From contig CAYUZY010000101.1 of NCBI GenBank assembly GCA_964448645.1, positions 1 through 6,943 on the forward strand: a DNA stretch of 6,943 bases, read 5' to 3'. A model generated the notes under the pieces. The model searched no databases. It was not told the origin of the DNA and saw only the letters and a list, made by a program, of their open reading frames with translations. The translations under genes and the position numbers were made by a program. The stretch comes from GCA-2719315 sp964448645. GTDB lineage: Bacteria; Bacteroidota; Bacteroidia; Flavobacteriales; Flavobacteriaceae. Every line of letters starts with the position of its first letter. Position 1 is the first letter of the stretch. This document shows, piece by piece, positions 6,095 through 6,943 of this stretch.

Positions 6095-6865
6095 ATGTTA
6101 AAAATTACTTTTTTAGGAACTGGAACCTCTCAAGGCGTTCCAATTATAGGCAGTAACCATCCAGTTTGTTTAAGTTTAGATAAAAAGGATAAAAGGCTTA
6201 GAGTTTCGGTTTTAATTCAATGGAAAGACTTTAATATAGTAATAGACTGCGGCCCAGATTTTAGACAACAAATGCTTTCTTCTAATATAAATAAGTTGGA
6301 TGCTATTTTTTTTACTCATGAACATGCAGATCATACTGCAGGCTTAGACGACATAAGACCTTTTTATTTTAATCAAGGAGATATTCCAATATTTGCAACT
6401 AATAAAGTAATTGATGATTTATCGAAAAGATTTAGTTATATTTTTTTAGATAAGGATAAATATCCTGGAGCACCATCAGTTAAAATTAATTTAATTAAAC
6501 CTAATAAATCGATTAACTTTTTTGATGAAAAAATTATTCCTATAAATCTAATGCATAATAAAATTCCAGTTATGGGTTATCGGATAAGGGATTTAGCATA
6601 TTTAACGGATATTAAAACAATTAATGAAAAAGAATTATATAAATTAACAAATCTTGACACTTTAGTTATTAGTTCTTTAAGAATTAAAGAACATCCTAAT
6701 CATTTGAATTTAGAAGAATCAATATCTTTAATAAATAGAATAAAGCCAAAAAAGGCTTATTTGACCCATATAAGTCATTTAATGGGCTTTCATAAGGAGG
6801 TTTCGAAAACACTACCTAAAAACATTTTCTTAGCATATGATGGTCTGAAAATAACTTCTAGATAA
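6095..6865 (+). CDS. PhnP-like metallo-beta-lactamase-fold hydrolase
   Basis: This is a cytoplasmic MBL-fold phosphodiesterase-type enzyme of 256 residues. Metal ligands are visible in order: HxHxDH as THEHADH (H75, H77, D79, H80), H154 in NLMHNKIPVMGYR, D172 in AYLTDIK, and H225 in YLTHISH. The N-terminal FLGTGTSQGVP and the late NHLNLEES and LAYDGLKI segments resemble PhnP, the cyclic ribose phosphate phosphodiesterase of phosphonate breakdown, and related RNase Z-like proteins. No phn genes are nearby, so the substrate is unknown and PhnP itself is not claimed. In E. coli PhnP a CxCxxC loop after GVP binds a structural zinc; here the equivalent positions read S20-N-H22-P-V-C25. The ATG at 6095 begins directly with the first strand (MLKITFLGTG). 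Its last eight bases overlap the end of the convergent gene. Confidence 0.9.
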   Translation: MLKITFLGTGTSQGVPIIGSNHPVCLSLDKKDKRLRVSVLIQWKDFNIVIDCGPDFRQQMLSSNINKLDAIFFTHEHADHTAGLDDIRPFYFNQGDIPIFATNKVIDDLSKRFSYIFLDKDKYPGAPSVKINLIKPNKSINFFDEKIIPINLMHNKIPVMGYRIRDLAYLTDIKTINEKELYKLTNLDTLVISSLRIKEHPNHLNLEESISLINRIKPKKAYLTHISHLMGFHKEVSKTLPKNIFLAYDGLKITSR

Positions 6866-6943
6866 AAGAGGTTTTATTTATCCAATTTAAAAAATCTAAT
6901 AAATTGTTTTCTGTGACAGTGTGACCATCATTATATTCATTAT
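6858..6943 (-). CDS. Probable alpha/beta hydrolase (esterase), C-terminal end only
   Basis: Only the last 28 codons are inside the window; the gene starts beyond the right edge. The translation reads NEYNDGHTVTENNLLDFLNWIN and then KTSFI before a TAG stop at 6858-6860. The GHTV motif followed by a helix ending in LNWI is what the C-terminus of phospholipase/carboxylesterase-type alpha/beta hydrolases looks like, with the histidine as the catalytic residue. From memory, a predicted esterase of this kind is often next to the PhnP-like gene in Flavobacteriia. The stop codon lies inside the 3' end of the convergent PhnP-like gene. With so little sequence the assignment is tentative, but the frame continues open to the edge. 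Confidence 0.65.
   Translation of the reverse strand, partial: NEYNDGHTVTENNLLDFLNWINKTSFI

Noticed and set aside
6794..6800. AAGGAGG, a perfect Shine-Dalgarno-like sequence
   Set aside because: It is in-frame coding sequence (Lys-Glu-Val) within the PhnP-like gene, has no start codon at a suitable distance, and this group rarely uses Shine-Dalgarno sites.
1..6943. Mobile element, CRISPR array, prophage or defence island
   Set aside because: No transposase, integrase, spaced repeats, tRNA or phage-like genes were seen. The genes are ordinary chromosomal repair, stress and housekeeping types with uniform composition.

Overview
The window looks like a stretch of chromosome from a streamlined, very AT-rich member of the Bacteroidota, most likely a marine Flavobacteriia. 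The evidence is the strong A/T bias in third codon positions, the absence of Shine-Dalgarno sequences before most starts, several exact matches to the Bacteroidota -7 promoter box TAnnTTTG, and proteins that match my memory of flavobacterial families. These include a cysteine-free endonuclease III, a UvrA missing half of one zinc module, and a roughly 490-residue family that I associate with this group. Family assignments come from motifs read in the translations; no database search was run.

Layout from left to right: uvrA (minus, 3' end cut off by the window edge, 1-2438); a 186-bp divergent intergenic region with candidate promoters for both sides and a foldable leader; an ECF-type sigma factor (plus, 2625-3221); a 44-codon gene, 45 bp after it (plus, 3267-3401); nth, endonuclease III (minus, 3409-4041); a 41-bp divergent gap; bcp-type peroxiredoxin (plus, 4083-4541); a conserved 489-residue protein of unknown function (minus, 4550-6019); a 75-bp divergent gap; a PhnP-like metallo-beta-lactamase-fold hydrolase (plus, 6095-6865); and the last 28 codons of a probable alpha/beta hydrolase (minus, 6858-6943). 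There is no gene-free stretch over 300 bases, and I saw no tRNA, rRNA, mobile element or CRISPR array.

Functionally, the left two thirds centres on genome protection. UvrA starts nucleotide excision repair, Nth removes oxidised pyrimidines, and the peroxiredoxin removes peroxides that cause such lesions. The sigma factor sits among them with no membrane anti-sigma gene beside it. Whether it controls the neighbours is inference. The strands alternate, so all three gene junctions that are not divergent or within an operon are tail-to-tail, with gaps of 7 bp, 8 bp and an 8-bp overlap, and no clear terminators.

I did not find a clearly new multi-gene system. The most worthwhile items are the uncharacterised 489-residue protein, the tiny gene paired with the sigma factor, the structured leader of the sigma factor, and the metal-site losses in Nth, UvrA and the PhnP-like enzyme.
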